NCBI GenBank assembly: GCA_027459605.1
Contig: DAIDHR010000003.1
Coordinates: 17,763-81,762, forward strand
Reading direction: 5' to 3'
Length of the DNA stretch: 64,000 nt
DNA from: Alphaproteobacteria bacterium
GTDB taxonomy: Bacteria > Pseudomonadota > Alphaproteobacteria > UBA9655
Shown here: positions 1 through 8,345 of the stretch, piece after piece
Layout of the letters: each line of letters begins with the position of its first letter
Numbering within the stretch: position 1 is the first letter of the stretch
The notes under the pieces: model-generated
The model's input: only the letters and a program-made list of their open reading frames with translations
Databases searched by the model: none
Told to the model about the DNA's origin: nothing
Program-made: the position numbers and the translations under genes

Positions 1-233
1 ATGTTTCTCATATCTTTCATATATCGCCAAGGAATATCATCATATTCACTCGTAATAAATTCAGGAATATGACGAGCGGCTTCTCCTATAATTTCGAGGT
101 TTCTTATGACAGCATCGATGGTGCGTTGATCTGACTCGAATTTTTGCAAGTCGAAACCATGAATATACTGTTGAATGCGCACCAATGCGTCTAGAATGTC
201 ATCAACACGGAAGAGCCATTCTCTAAATGACAT
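1..233 (-). CDS. hepT: HepT-like toxin (DUF86 family), partial at window edge
   Basis: About 77 residues of the N-terminal part are visible; the 3' end lies outside the window. It starts with MSFREWLFRVDDILDA and continues with VIRNLEIIGEAARHIP and IPWRYMKDMRN, the usual pattern of the HepT/DUF86 HEPN-type ribonuclease partner of minimal nucleotidyltransferases. The catalytic R-x4-H-x-Y motif would follow just beyond the edge and cannot be checked. The ATG overlaps the last 11 bases of the upstream MntA-like gene, which is the normal tight coupling of these pairs. Family assignment is confident; activity is unknown. Confidence 0.8.
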   Translation of the reverse strand, partial: MSFREWLFRVDDILDALVRIQQYIHGFDLQKFESDQRTIDAVIRNLEIIGEAARHIPEFITSEYDDIPWRYMKDMRN

Positions 234-513
234 GGATAGATTCTTTAAGGATTCTGTTTCGTAAATGAGGATGTAGAGCTTGCTCTGTTACAAGATCGAC
301 ACGCTTGCCAAGAACTTCTTCTAAATGATCTTTGAGCTTAATAAATGCAAAAAGTCCCAAAGGTCGATTAAAAGAGACGAGGATATCAATATCACTTGAC
401 TCTTTTGCTTCATCCCTTGCAATGGATCCAAAAATTGAAAGTGATTGTACCCCATACTGTTCACGTAAGCTTTTATCTAGAGTCAGGCAATGAAGGATAT
501 CTTGGCGTTTCAT
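223..513 (-). CDS. mntA: MntA-like nucleotidyltransferase antitoxin
   Basis: A 96-residue minimal nucleotidyltransferase domain protein. The motif GSIARDEAKESSDIDILV (about residues 29-46) is the GSx10DxD signature of the pol-beta-like fold, with the metal-binding acidic pair in SDIDILV. In known HepT/MntA systems this protein AMPylates and silences the HEPN toxin. Its 3' end overlaps the toxin start by 11 bases on the same strand, so the order is antitoxin then toxin. The family usually has about 100-140 residues, so this is a short but complete copy. Confidence 0.85.
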   Translation of the reverse strand: MKRQDILHCLTLDKSLREQYGVQSLSIFGSIARDEAKESSDIDILVSFNRPLGLFAFIKLKDHLEEVLGKRVDLVTEQALHPHLRNRILKESIHVI

Positions 514-656
514 GGTAAATCCTTTATTTATTCATACTTTATTTTATCATAAGTGAAATAAAATAAGGCAATAATTTTTAGAAAACCTCTGCAAGAGTCA
601 GGATGATTGAACACCTAATCTTCCAAAACCTCTTTATTTTTGATAGTATAGCTTTT

Positions 657-1169
657 ATGAAAACACTTTACCTCCTTCGTCATGCTCATGCCGTTCCAAA
701 AGAGCTGAGCTTCTCTGATTTTGACCGCCCTTTGGATGAGAGGGGGAGTAAAGAGTCGGATGAAGTAGCTGATTATCTTAAAGAAAATGGAATCACCTTT
801 GACTATGTGATGTGTTCTGCCTCCTTAAGAACCCAAGAAACTTTGGAGCCTTTGCGCGCGGTTGTTGGAACGGATGCCCTCGAAATCTCAGAAAACTTTT
901 ATAATAGCCCTGAAGAGGACATCCTGAAACATATAAGACTTGTTTCAAACGATAAAACAAAAATTCTATACATTGGGCACAACCCAGGCGTTGCCTTTGC
1001 GGCCTTAAAGTTTGCAAAGGTTTTCCCAGATGTTTTAATGGAGGGAATTACGCCTGCCACTCTCATCGGCTTTGAGTTTCCTATAGATAAATGGGAGGAT
1101 TTGAATTGGGGGGAAGGGGAAATTAAGAATGTATTTCAGCCAAGCCTTTCTCAACCAGAATCTCTTTAA
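657..1169 (+). CDS. sixA: SixA-like phosphohistidine phosphatase (histidine phosphatase family)
   Basis: A 170-residue histidine phosphatase. The start at 657 is preferred over an upstream in-frame ATG at 603, because MKTLYLLRHAHAVP begins directly with the RHG-type motif (R8-H9-A10, H9 being the phospho-accepting histidine). The second catalytic histidine is in IGHNPG (about H108). SixA-like enzymes remove phosphate from histidine-phosphorylated proteins; the target is not evident here. The 3' end overlaps the convergent hda gene by 47 bases. Confidence 0.85.
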   Translation: MKTLYLLRHAHAVPKELSFSDFDRPLDERGSKESDEVADYLKENGITFDYVMCSASLRTQETLEPLRAVVGTDALEISENFYNSPEEDILKHIRLVSNDKTKILYIGHNPGVAFAALKFAKVFPDVLMEGITPATLIGFEFPIDKWEDLNWGEGEIKNVFQPSLSQPESL

Positions 1170-1803
1170 CAAGAGGAATTGTAATACTCCTTTTCTTGAT
1201 CAACGTGTAAATATTGAGAGCTTCTACCCAGAGCCGAGCACTCTCAAAAGATCTTTCCATGTGTTTAATTAAAAAGCTGACAACAGCTGAATCAATAGAA
1301 ATCTGGAAATCAGAAAACATTTTATGAATAACTTGAGACAATAATTCTTCATCCGGCGCATGAATTTTTAAAGCGGGAATCGCATTTAGCCGCGAACTTA
1401 AATCCGGCAACTCAAGTTTCCAATGAGCTGGAGGCGTTCTTGAGAGCAGGAGCAAAGCCCCCTGAGAGTCCATCAGATAATTATAAAAATGAAATAATTT
1501 TTCTTCTTTTTCAATAAGATGGCTATCATCGAGAACAAATAAGTCGGGACCTTTAAAGAGCGTTTCTAGGTTGATCGAGTTAAACTCTTGCCCTTTTAAA
1601 TATTGTGCATGTGTATTTTCACGCCAGATATGGGAGAGGTGGGTTTTTCCACAGCCCTCTTCCCCATAAATAGCAAGACACTTGTTTGGCCAATCTGGCC
1701 ACCGCATAAGCCATAGATAAGCTTCCTCATTCGAACTTGAGACAATAAAGTCTTTCGTTTCAAAGGTTGGAGGAAGTTCAAGAGGTAGAATTTGCTGTTT
1801 CAC
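1123..1803 (-). CDS. hda: DnaA-related regulator Hda (HdaA), AAA+ family
   Basis: A 226-residue AAA+ protein resembling the ATPase part of DnaA without its DNA-binding domain. Walker A is GEEGCGKT (residues 47-54) and Walker B ends in LFVLDDSH (about 88-95). The N terminus has QQILPLEL, which resembles the beta-clamp-binding motif of Hda. In known systems Hda with the loaded clamp stimulates ATP hydrolysis by DnaA and stops over-initiation. It overlaps the upstream AI-2E-type gene by 26 bases, and the cluster AI-2E/pgsA/DUF2066 next to hda is common in alphaproteobacteria. Short DnaA-like paralogues are the only alternative. Confidence 0.85.
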   Translation of the reverse strand: MKQQILPLELPPTFETKDFIVSSSNEEAYLWLMRWPDWPNKCLAIYGEEGCGKTHLSHIWRENTHAQYLKGQEFNSINLETLFKGPDLFVLDDSHLIEKEEKLFHFYNYLMDSQGALLLLSRTPPAHWKLELPDLSSRLNAIPALKIHAPDEELLSQVIHKMFSDFQISIDSAVVSFLIKHMERSFESARLWVEALNIYTLIKKRSITIPLVKEILVEKGLAEIHS

Positions 1804-2881
1804 GGGATTTTTTCTTAGTCAAGGAAGAATCTCCCAGGTAATACGGGCTTTTTAAATAAATTTCAATCCCATACCGAACAAGGACACCAATAGCCGCAGC
1901 AGCAGGAAGGGCAAATAAAATCCCTATAAATCCATAAAGAACACCTCCTGCAAGAAGAGCAAAAATAATCCAGACGGGGTGAAGTCCAATCCGATCCCCA
2001 ACAAAATAAGGAATAAAAACATATCCTTCAAGCGTCTGCCCCAGGATAAAGATACCAACTACAACGCCAATTGAGGACCATTCGGAAAATTGAGCGAGTG
2101 CAATGCCAATACTTAAGAGGAAACCAACAAGCGCTCCCACATAAGGAATAAAGGCCATGACACCAATAACAGGGCCAACAACAAGGCTAAAGTCAAGATT
2201 TGCCAGAGTTAGGGCAACAGAATAATAAATACCCACCATAATACAAACAAGAGCTTGCCCTCTGGCAAATCCTCCAATGGTTGCATTGATTTCAGCAAAA
2301 AGACGTCTTACAGTCAATTCATAAGGCCGGGGAGTCCACCTGTCTATAGTTTCAATGATCTTATTCCAATCACGCAAACAATAAAAAGCGACAATCGGTG
2401 TAATCACAATGAGTGAGATAAGATTTGCAAGGGCAAGGCTACTTGTTAAAATTCCAGAGAAAAGTTTAATGCCCCACGAAACAACATCTCCCAAATAAGC
2501 TCCCCCAAGTTCACGAAGCCGTTCAATATCTTGAGGTTCGATATACCGGGAAGCTTCATCATAGAGAGGCTTGAGAGCTCCCATGATTCGCTCTCCATAT
2601 TGGGGAACTCGGGATGAAAGGCGCAATAATTCTGCTTGAATAAAGGGGATTGCAATGAAGAGAAGAAGCCCAATTAAAAGAAAAAAACTAAAGATCATGA
2701 AGAGGGTGCCAAAAGTTCGAGATATGCCCAGCCTTTCCAGCCGTCTTACGCCTGGATTCATAGCATAGGCTACCAAAAGTCCCGCTAAAAATGGCAAAAG
2801 AATGCTCTTCAAAAGATAAAGACTCACTATGAAAGCAAGCCCCAACGCTCCCCAAAGCCAAGTTTGTTTATTTTTGGTCAC
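1778..2881 (-). CDS. AI-2E family (PerM/UPF0118) transporter
   Basis: A 367-residue polytopic inner-membrane protein with hydrophobic pairs at both ends and a polar middle section, typical of the AI-2E/PerM family. Characteristic stretches include MAFIPYVGALVGFLLS and the PAAAAIGVLVRYG end. The substrate cannot be told: the family includes exporters of AI-2 and putative Na+/H+ antiporters. It starts at a GTG that overlaps the TGA of pgsA (GTGA) and ends inside hda, so it is translationally coupled at both ends. Confidence 0.85.
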   Translation of the reverse strand: MTKNKQTWLWGALGLAFIVSLYLLKSILLPFLAGLLVAYAMNPGVRRLERLGISRTFGTLFMIFSFFLLIGLLLFIAIPFIQAELLRLSSRVPQYGERIMGALKPLYDEASRYIEPQDIERLRELGGAYLGDVVSWGIKLFSGILTSSLALANLISLIVITPIVAFYCLRDWNKIIETIDRWTPRPYELTVRRLFAEINATIGGFARGQALVCIMVGIYYSVALTLANLDFSLVVGPVIGVMAFIPYVGALVGFLLSIGIALAQFSEWSSIGVVVGIFILGQTLEGYVFIPYFVGDRIGLHPVWIIFALLAGGVLYGFIGILFALPAAAAIGVLVRYGIEIYLKSPYYLGDSSLTKKKSRETANSTS

Positions 2882-3438
2882 GAAATTGTAATGTCCATCT
2901 TGTTAAAAACTTTCAAACCAAGTCTAACATAACTTACCCCTGAAAGCACGGTTGTTAGTGCGACAAGGTAGCCAAAATAAAGATTTAAGGATGAAATTCC
3001 AGTAAAATCCTCGCTGCAGCTCAAAACGAAAAGAGCATAGGCAAGTTGAACCACTGTATTTATTTTACTAATCATTAAGGGTTTCATATCAACAGGAGTC
3101 TTAAAAAGAAACAAAAGGAGGATTCCGCCAATAATAAGAACGTCTCGAAAGACAACAAGAACCACAACCCAAAGTTCAATCAAGCCAATATGCCCCAAGG
3201 ATGCATAAACTCCAATAAGAAGCGCTTTATCCGCAATAGGATCTAAGTAGGCTCCAAGTGTTGTACGACACCGAAAGACCCGAGCCAAAAAGCCATCGAG
3301 GGCATCGGAGAGCCCTGCAAGCGCAAATAAAATAAACGCCAGGATGAGCTGATGAGAAAGGATAAGAGAGACGATAAGTGGTACGCTTAGCAAGCGAGAA
3401 AGGCTAATGATATTAGGGAGATTCATGGTCGTTGTCAT
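2878..3438 (-). CDS. pgsA: CDP-diacylglycerol-glycerol-3-phosphate 3-phosphatidyltransferase
   Basis: A 186-residue integral membrane enzyme of the CDP-alcohol phosphatidyltransferase family. The full motif D-G-x2-A-R-x8-G-x3-D-x3-D is present (D48, G49, A52, R53, G62, D66, D70). The expected reaction is formation of phosphatidylglycerol phosphate from CDP-diacylglycerol and glycerol 3-phosphate. A second in-frame ATG at residue 5 (MNLPNIISLSRL) could be the true start. The stop overlaps the GTG of the next gene by one step, and the DUF2066 gene lies 21 bases upstream. Confidence 0.9.
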   Translation of the reverse strand: MTTTMNLPNIISLSRLLSVPLIVSLILSHQLILAFILFALAGLSDALDGFLARVFRCRTTLGAYLDPIADKALLIGVYASLGHIGLIELWVVVLVVFRDVLIIGGILLLFLFKTPVDMKPLMISKINTVVQLAYALFVLSCSEDFTGISSLNLYFGYLVALTTVLSGVSYVRLGLKVFNKMDITIS

Positions 3439-3459
3439 TGATCAACCTACAGAAAGCTG

Positions 3460-4092
3460 CTACTGGGGTAGCGGTGAATTAGACATAATGACCCACCCTT
3501 CTTCACGGGAAGATAACAGTAATCCTTGCTGGAGAAGATGTTGTTGAAGCTTTTCTATATCCCCTCCATAAGTCACTTGAACATCAGCATTTTTGGCAGA
3601 AAGTCTTAAAATATTGATCGCGTCAATTCCGGGAGTTTTTTCAAGTGTCCTTTTAATATGCTGCCACTCAGGGAAGGTCCCATAAGATGCTGTCATTTCT
3701 AGAGAGTTTCTCCTTTTACGAGCGGCTAGAGTCCCGGCATTATCTATAGGAGAAGAAGGCTCCTGATAGAGCCATGCTTCAACCTGGGGTTTATCAAATT
3801 GAAACGTTAGAGAAGCTGTATAGCTTGTCGGTGTTGTTTTTTCTCGATCAATAGAAAAGTCTTTCACCATATTCAAGATTTCATCGGAAGGAGGAAGAGC
3901 TCCTGATTTCTCGGGATAATTGTCTCTCAAAAGTGCTTGAAGGGCAAGGCTGTGAGCTTGATCCAAGGCCTTTTCTCGAGCAGCTGCGGCTGATTCGGCT
4001 GTAACAGAGACTTGAACTCCAGGCACTGTTATAATTTGAGCTTTCACAGGCTGGGTTAAAAAACAAAGAGGTAAAATCCAAAAGTATTTCAT
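3460..4092 (-). CDS. DUF2066 family exported protein
   Basis: A 210-residue protein with a cleavable signal peptide (hydrophobic FWILPLCFLTQ, likely cut after VKA). The segment beginning VPGVQVSVTAESAAAAREKA matches the start of DUF2066 proteins, which sit upstream of pgsA and the AI-2E gene in many alphaproteobacteria. No enzyme motif is visible, and the function of the family is unknown. It is the first gene of the operon running to hda. Confidence 0.75.
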   Translation of the reverse strand: MKYFWILPLCFLTQPVKAQIITVPGVQVSVTAESAAAAREKALDQAHSLALQALLRDNYPEKSGALPPSDEILNMVKDFSIDREKTTPTSYTASLTFQFDKPQVEAWLYQEPSSPIDNAGTLAARKRRNSLEMTASYGTFPEWQHIKRTLEKTPGIDAINILRLSAKNADVQVTYGGDIEKLQQHLLQQGLLLSSREEGWVIMSNSPLPQ

Positions 4093-4127
4093 TTTCCTAT
4101 GTCCTCAAAAAAATGAGTATCCCTACT

Positions 4128-4225
4128 TATACCTATCGGACATGAAGTTATCGTTTTTCTTTCCATAATAATGTCATTCCCGCGGACGCGGGGATGACAC
4201 CGGATGTTTATTAAACACGGTAAGT
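4128..4225 (-). repeat. Dispersed repeat family A, copy 1 (short core)
   Basis: About 98 bases that match, in reverse complement, the element at 20087-20219. Shared ends are TTACCGTGTTTAA and ATAACTTCATGTCCGAT followed by a GGTATA-like end. The core is a hairpin, GTCATTCCCGC facing GCGGGGATGAC. Copy 1 has a short core and copy 2 a longer one. Confidence 0.75.
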
Positions 4226-4354
4226 TCATGTCTTTTAACTATATAATGTATCCTTTATAAAATACTACTCTAAAAGGGGGAAGGAATCGATTCTCAATTT
4301 GATGTTTTAAAAAAAAACAGTATGCTGATCTTATAATAGCAAGGAGTCTTCTCT

Positions 4355-4549
4355 ATGATTTTACACCCTGAAAATTTTTTCCCGGGTCGTCATTGCGAAA
4401 CGCCCCAGGCGCTGAAGCAATCCAGAATGCCTCAAAACAAAAGGCTTTCTAGATTGCTTCGTCAGGACTTCGTCCTTCCTCGCGATGACACTAATTATTT
4501 GAATTCAAAAAATTTTATAAATTTGTTGGGGTATAAGCTCGATGATTGA
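4355..4549 (+). other. Repeat-derived open frame upstream of ridA
   Basis: A 64-codon frame with a good ribosome binding site (AAGGAG about 9 bases before its ATG) whose middle is made of the palindromic repeat at 4389-4489. Its TGA overlaps the ridA ATG by 8 bases, so translation of it could couple to ridA. The peptide has no recognisable domain. The likely reading is that a repeat was inserted between an old Shine-Dalgarno site and the ridA gene, rather than a real protein gene. Confidence 0.4.
4389..4489. repeat. Imperfect palindromic repeat (family C)
   Basis: The left arm GTCATTGCGAAACGCC with GAAGCAATCCAG faces the right arm CTAGATTGCTTCGTC with CTCGCGATGAC. The arms are near reverse complements over about 45 bases with a few mismatches, so the RNA would fold into a long hairpin. 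Elements with GTCATTGCGA / GAAGCAATCCAG arms occur as dispersed palindromes in several proteobacteria. Confidence 0.75.
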
Positions 4550-5003
4550 AGCACGCCTTCAAGAACTCAACATTTCTTTACCTCTTCAACCAGCTCCTGC
4601 TGCGAATTATGCCCCCTTTGTTAAGATAGGCTCTCTTGTTTATATATCAGGGCAACTTCCTTCTTTGAATGGAGAGCTGAAGTATGTTGGTAAGATTGGA
4701 CAAGATTTTGACCGGGAAGAGGGACAAAAAGCCGCGCGACTTTGTGCCTTAAACATTCTATCTCAATTAAAAGAGGCTTGCCATGGAGATTTAGACCGTG
4801 TTTTGAGGTGTATTCGCCTTGGAGGATTTGTTAACTCGACTGATGAATTTAAGGATCAACCAAAGGTCATAAATGGGGCATCCGATCTAATTGTTTCTGT
4901 CTTTGGGGAAAAGGGGCGCCATGCTCGGACAGCTGTTGGGGTCAATTCTCTTCCTTTTGGAGTTGCTGTGGAAGTTGAGGCTCTTTTCGAAGTGAAAGAA
5001 TGA
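4542..5003 (+). CDS. RidA family protein (YjgF/YER057c/UK114)
   Basis: A 153-residue protein of the larger RidA subgroup (usual length about 150). Visible landmarks are LVYISGQLPSLNGELKYVGK, the central DLDRVLRCIRLGGFVNS, and the C-terminal RTAVGVNSLPFGVAVEVEA block with the substrate-binding arginine. RidA enzymes hydrolyse reactive enamine/imine intermediates from PLP enzymes; subgroup members of this length are less well characterised. Its stop overlaps the rlmB start (ATGA), so the two form an operon. Confidence 0.85.
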   Translation: MIEARLQELNISLPLQPAPAANYAPFVKIGSLVYISGQLPSLNGELKYVGKIGQDFDREEGQKAARLCALNILSQLKEACHGDLDRVLRCIRLGGFVNSTDEFKDQPKVINGASDLIVSVFGEKGRHARTAVGVNSLPFGVAVEVEALFEVKE

Positions 5004-5746
5004 TGTCAAAACGACCTTTTTCAAAAGTTTCGCAAGACCCTTCTCGGCTTTGGCTTTGGGGAATTCATGCGTGCAAAGGTGCTCTTAAAAATCCTGAGAG
5101 AACGTGTTTTCGTCTGATTGTGACGGACTCCGCTTTAAAGGACCTTAATCTTAAGAAAGAAGACCTTCCACCTAAAACAGATGTGCTTGATTTGGTTTCT
5201 CTTTCGCGTCTTTTACCCGAAGGGGCTGTCCATCAAGGTATCGCTATGGAAGTAGCCCCTTTACCTGAACTCTCTCTTAAAGACTTAGCTAAAAAGGACA
5301 AGGGTGTTCTTGTCATTTTGGATCAGGTCACAGATCCTCATAACGTAGGAGCTATCTTAAGAACTGCAAAATCTTTGGGGGCTTTGGGTGTTATAATGAC
5401 CGACCGAAATGCTCCTCCCTTGGGAGGAGTTTTAGCAAAGGCGGCCTCTGGAGCCCTTGATCTTTTGCCTATTTGGAAAGTCACCAATTTGGCCCGTTCT
5501 TTAGATGACCTTAAAGATGATGGATTTTGGACTGTGGGACTTGATGAAAAAGCGACTATACCCCTTTCTAAAAAAGACCTTCCGGAAAAACTTGCTTTAG
5601 TTATGGGAGCAGAAGGGGAAGGTCTTCGCAGATTAACCCAAGAAAAATGTGATTTTCTTGCGAAACTTCCAACCGATCCTCATTTTTCTACCTTGAATGT
5701 ATCAGTTGCAACAGCTATCGCCCTCTATGAGCTTTTAAAAACTTAA
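5000..5746 (+). CDS. rlmB: 23S rRNA 2'-O-methyltransferase RlmB (SpoU/TrmH family)
   Basis: A 248-residue SPOUT methyltransferase. The three SpoU motifs are visible: NVGAILRTAKSLGALG (N115, R121), VMGAEGEGLRRL (about 201-212) and LNVSVATAIALYELL near the C terminus. An N-terminal substrate-binding domain with LWGIHACKGALKNPER precedes it, as in RlmB, which methylates G2251 of 23S rRNA. Another TrmH-like rRNA or tRNA target cannot be excluded from sequence. The gene starts with two ATG codons and overlaps ridA by 4 bases and the convergent acyl-CoA synthetase by 4. Confidence 0.85.
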   Translation: MMSKRPFSKVSQDPSRLWLWGIHACKGALKNPERTCFRLIVTDSALKDLNLKKEDLPPKTDVLDLVSLSRLLPEGAVHQGIAMEVAPLPELSLKDLAKKDKGVLVILDQVTDPHNVGAILRTAKSLGALGVIMTDRNAPPLGGVLAKAASGALDLLPIWKVTNLARSLDDLKDDGFWTVGLDEKATIPLSKKDLPEKLALVMGAEGEGLRRLTQEKCDFLAKLPTDPHFSTLNVSVATAIALYELLKT

Positions 5747-7878
5747 GTCAAAGAAAGCCTCATCCGAGAATCAAGGACAAGAACTCTTTTTGGATCAGTT
5801 AGAAGCGGATTGATATCCAATTCGGCAATTTCAGAATGGTTAACTAAAAGGTAAGATAGATTAATCAAGCACTCAATCAAGTGGTTCAGGGGGATAGGTT
5901 TTTGATCCCTATATCCTTTTAATTGCTGATAAATTCTTGTTTTTTCAATAAGATCAAGAGCTGACTTTTTTGTAAGGGGAGCAAGGGCCAGAGCCTTATC
6001 TTTAACAACTTCAACTGATTTTCCACCAGAACCAAAAATAACCACAGGTCCAAATGTTGGGTCTTGTATGCCTCCTAGAAAAAGTTCAAACCCATGATTT
6101 AAGGGGACAAGAGGCTGTAAAATAAACCCCTCAATCCGGGCCTTTGGAAGGTTGGAAGAGATTGTCCTCAACATCTTTTCTGCACTTTCTTCAACTTCTT
6201 TTGGTGAGGTCAAATTAAGGACGACACCTCCTACATCGCTCTTGTGGACAATATCTTTTGAGGCGATTTTCAAAACCAAGGGAAATCCCACTTTTCCTGA
6301 CACGATTTTTGCATCCTGAGGAGAGCTCGCAATGAATGTTTTGATTACAGGGAGGTCGTAGCTCGTAAGAATTTCCTGAATGACGTGATGGTCAAGCCAT
6401 TCTTGTTCTTTTTTCTCGGTAAGCCTCTTGAGAAGATGAGAAACTTTTGGGTTAGGTAGGATAGGCTTTTCTTTCGTAAGATCAATAAATTTCTTTTCAT
6501 TTTCACACCGTAAAAGATGAATATAAGCTCGAACGGCGCGTTCAGGAGTAGGGTAAATAGGAACTTTATTGTGAGCTAATTGAGCCAATATTTTTTTGTC
6601 GATATTTTGCTGCAAGCTCACCATAAAAATATCAGGATGTTTCTTTTTTCGATTGTTAAGCGTTTCAAGGATGGCTTCAAAAACATCTTTTGCTGGCGAT
6701 AAAGCCGTAGGACAATGCATAAGAACAATTGTATCAATTAAAGGATCGTCCATCAAAATCTCAAGAGAATCCACATATCGTTGTGGCGGAGCATCTCCAA
6801 TAATATCAATAGGATTTCCTTGAGACCAAGTTGGAGGAAGAACCGCGTTCAATTTGGTAAGCGTTTCATCCGACAGAGGAGCGAGCTTCCCTCCCGATCC
6901 AATTAGGGCATCCGTTGCTAAAATTCCAACCCCACCTCCATTGGTTAAAATAGTCAGACTTTCTCCTTTAAGCGTCGGAAGGTGATTCATTGTTAAAACG
7001 AGATCATAAAGGGCCTGGAGTTCGAAAATCCTGTTTAAACCTGCTTGCCTGAAAGCAGCTTCATAAACAGCATCACTTCCCGCAAGAGCGCCCGAGTGAG
7101 ACCGAACGGCTTGGGCTGCTTCTTGGAACCGGCCCGACTTCATCACAGCAACAGGCTTTTTCATGACGGTTTTTTTGGCAATCGATAAAAACCGCTGAGC
7201 CTCTGAAATGGCTTCTACGTAAAGAACAATTGCTTCAGTGTGTTCATCATCCATAAGATAGTTAAGATAATCAGCGAAATTAAGATCGCAGAGCCCTCCA
7301 ACAGACACCAACTTTGAAAAACCGATATCCATGGCATGGGCCCATTCTAGCATTGACACAAGAAGCGCCCCCGATTGAGAAACAAAAGCCACTTTTCCTT
7401 TCTTCGGGGGAAGAGGAGAAAAGGTGGCATTCAGATTGGAATTTGTGTTCATAATTCCCAAGCAATTGGGCCCCACAATTCGAACCCCATAGGTCCGCGC
7501 AATTTCTACAATTTTATCTTGAAGAAGACGCCCTTCTTCATGCTCTCCTTCCGCAAAACCAGCCGTGATGACAACGGCTGCTTTTGTCCCCTTTTTCCCA
7601 AGATCTTCGATAATTAAAGGAACAGCAGCAGGAGGCGTGCAAATGACCGCAAGATCAGGAGGCCAAGAAAGAGTTGCCACATTAGGATAACACTGAAAGC
7701 CCAAAACATCTTTATACTTGGGATTGACTGGAAGAATGGATCCCTCATACCCTCCCTTAATCAAATTTTCGAGAAGGGCTCTCCCCATTGAATTTTCTTT
7801 GGGGCTTGCTCCAATGAGGGCGAGTGATTTAGGAGAAAACAAAAGATCTAGCGGCTTATTACCCATCGAATGCCTCAT
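5743..7878 (-). CDS. ADP-forming acetyl/acyl-CoA synthetase, fused alpha and beta subunits
   Basis: A 711-residue fusion protein. The N-terminal CoA-binding Rossmann domain starts at SPKSLALIGASPKENSMG, followed by succinyl-CoA-synthetase-like domains carrying the phosphohistidine motif RSHSGALAGSDAV (H261), and a C-terminal ATP-grasp domain from about residue 490. Such enzymes convert acyl-CoA, ADP and phosphate to the acid, CoA and ATP, or the reverse. No C-terminal GNAT acetyltransferase domain is fused, unlike the Pat-type relatives. A second ATG at residue 5 (MGNKPLDLL) is an equally good start. The acyl substrate cannot be told. Confidence 0.85.
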   Translation of the reverse strand: MRHSMGNKPLDLLFSPKSLALIGASPKENSMGRALLENLIKGGYEGSILPVNPKYKDVLGFQCYPNVATLSWPPDLAVICTPPAAVPLIIEDLGKKGTKAAVVITAGFAEGEHEEGRLLQDKIVEIARTYGVRIVGPNCLGIMNTNSNLNATFSPLPPKKGKVAFVSQSGALLVSMLEWAHAMDIGFSKLVSVGGLCDLNFADYLNYLMDDEHTEAIVLYVEAISEAQRFLSIAKKTVMKKPVAVMKSGRFQEAAQAVRSHSGALAGSDAVYEAAFRQAGLNRIFELQALYDLVLTMNHLPTLKGESLTILTNGGGVGILATDALIGSGGKLAPLSDETLTKLNAVLPPTWSQGNPIDIIGDAPPQRYVDSLEILMDDPLIDTIVLMHCPTALSPAKDVFEAILETLNNRKKKHPDIFMVSLQQNIDKKILAQLAHNKVPIYPTPERAVRAYIHLLRCENEKKFIDLTKEKPILPNPKVSHLLKRLTEKKEQEWLDHHVIQEILTSYDLPVIKTFIASSPQDAKIVSGKVGFPLVLKIASKDIVHKSDVGGVVLNLTSPKEVEESAEKMLRTISSNLPKARIEGFILQPLVPLNHGFELFLGGIQDPTFGPVVIFGSGGKSVEVVKDKALALAPLTKKSALDLIEKTRIYQQLKGYRDQKPIPLNHLIECLINLSYLLVNHSEIAELDINPLLTDPKRVLVLDSRMRLSLT

Positions 7879-8027
7879 TGACTAGAATATAATTAAATTA
7901 TCATGAGTTCATTCTAAAATTTCGTTAACGCAATAAATTGAAAATATATATTTAAACCATTCATCGAAGACCTCTCTGACTTCCTTTCATTTTCATGTAT
8001 AATAATGCTTATGAGAAAGGAGAAAAA

Positions 8028-8345
8028 ATGCCCGTATTTTTAATACTTGCTTGTGAGATTGCTGTTTTCTCATTTCTAATTGGAGCTTTTTTGGGATCAG
8101 TCCTTTTGGGTTTAATTATTTTATTCCTATATGGAATTGCTATGTATTTCCTTTTTCAGGAGTTTTATACCCCCCTCCCCTTTGTTTGGGGGGCTACCCT
8201 CCTCGCTAGTATAGCAACACTCCTCTGGGCTTCTTATATAGACATTTGGCTTGGAACTGCCTTTATGACCGTCCTTTTAACCCCTCTGAGCGGAACTCTC
8301 TGTTACCTTCTCAACAACAGCTTTTTAAGAAGATATTATGGATGA
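8028..8345 (+). CDS. Small membrane protein of unknown function
   Basis: A 105-residue hydrophobic protein with about three to four membrane segments (FLILACEIAVFSFLIGAFLG, LLGLIILFLYGIAMYFLF, a third around LASIATLLWASYIDIWLG and a possible fourth). The start at 8028 is chosen because AAAGGAG stands 6 bases before it; an in-frame ATG at 7995 lacks one. I do not recognise the family. The 3' end overlaps the convergent cytochrome b561 gene by 10 bases. Confidence 0.65.
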   Translation: MPVFLILACEIAVFSFLIGAFLGSVLLGLIILFLYGIAMYFLFQEFYTPLPFVWGATLLASIATLLWASYIDIWLGTAFMTVLLTPLSGTLCYLLNNSFLRRYYG

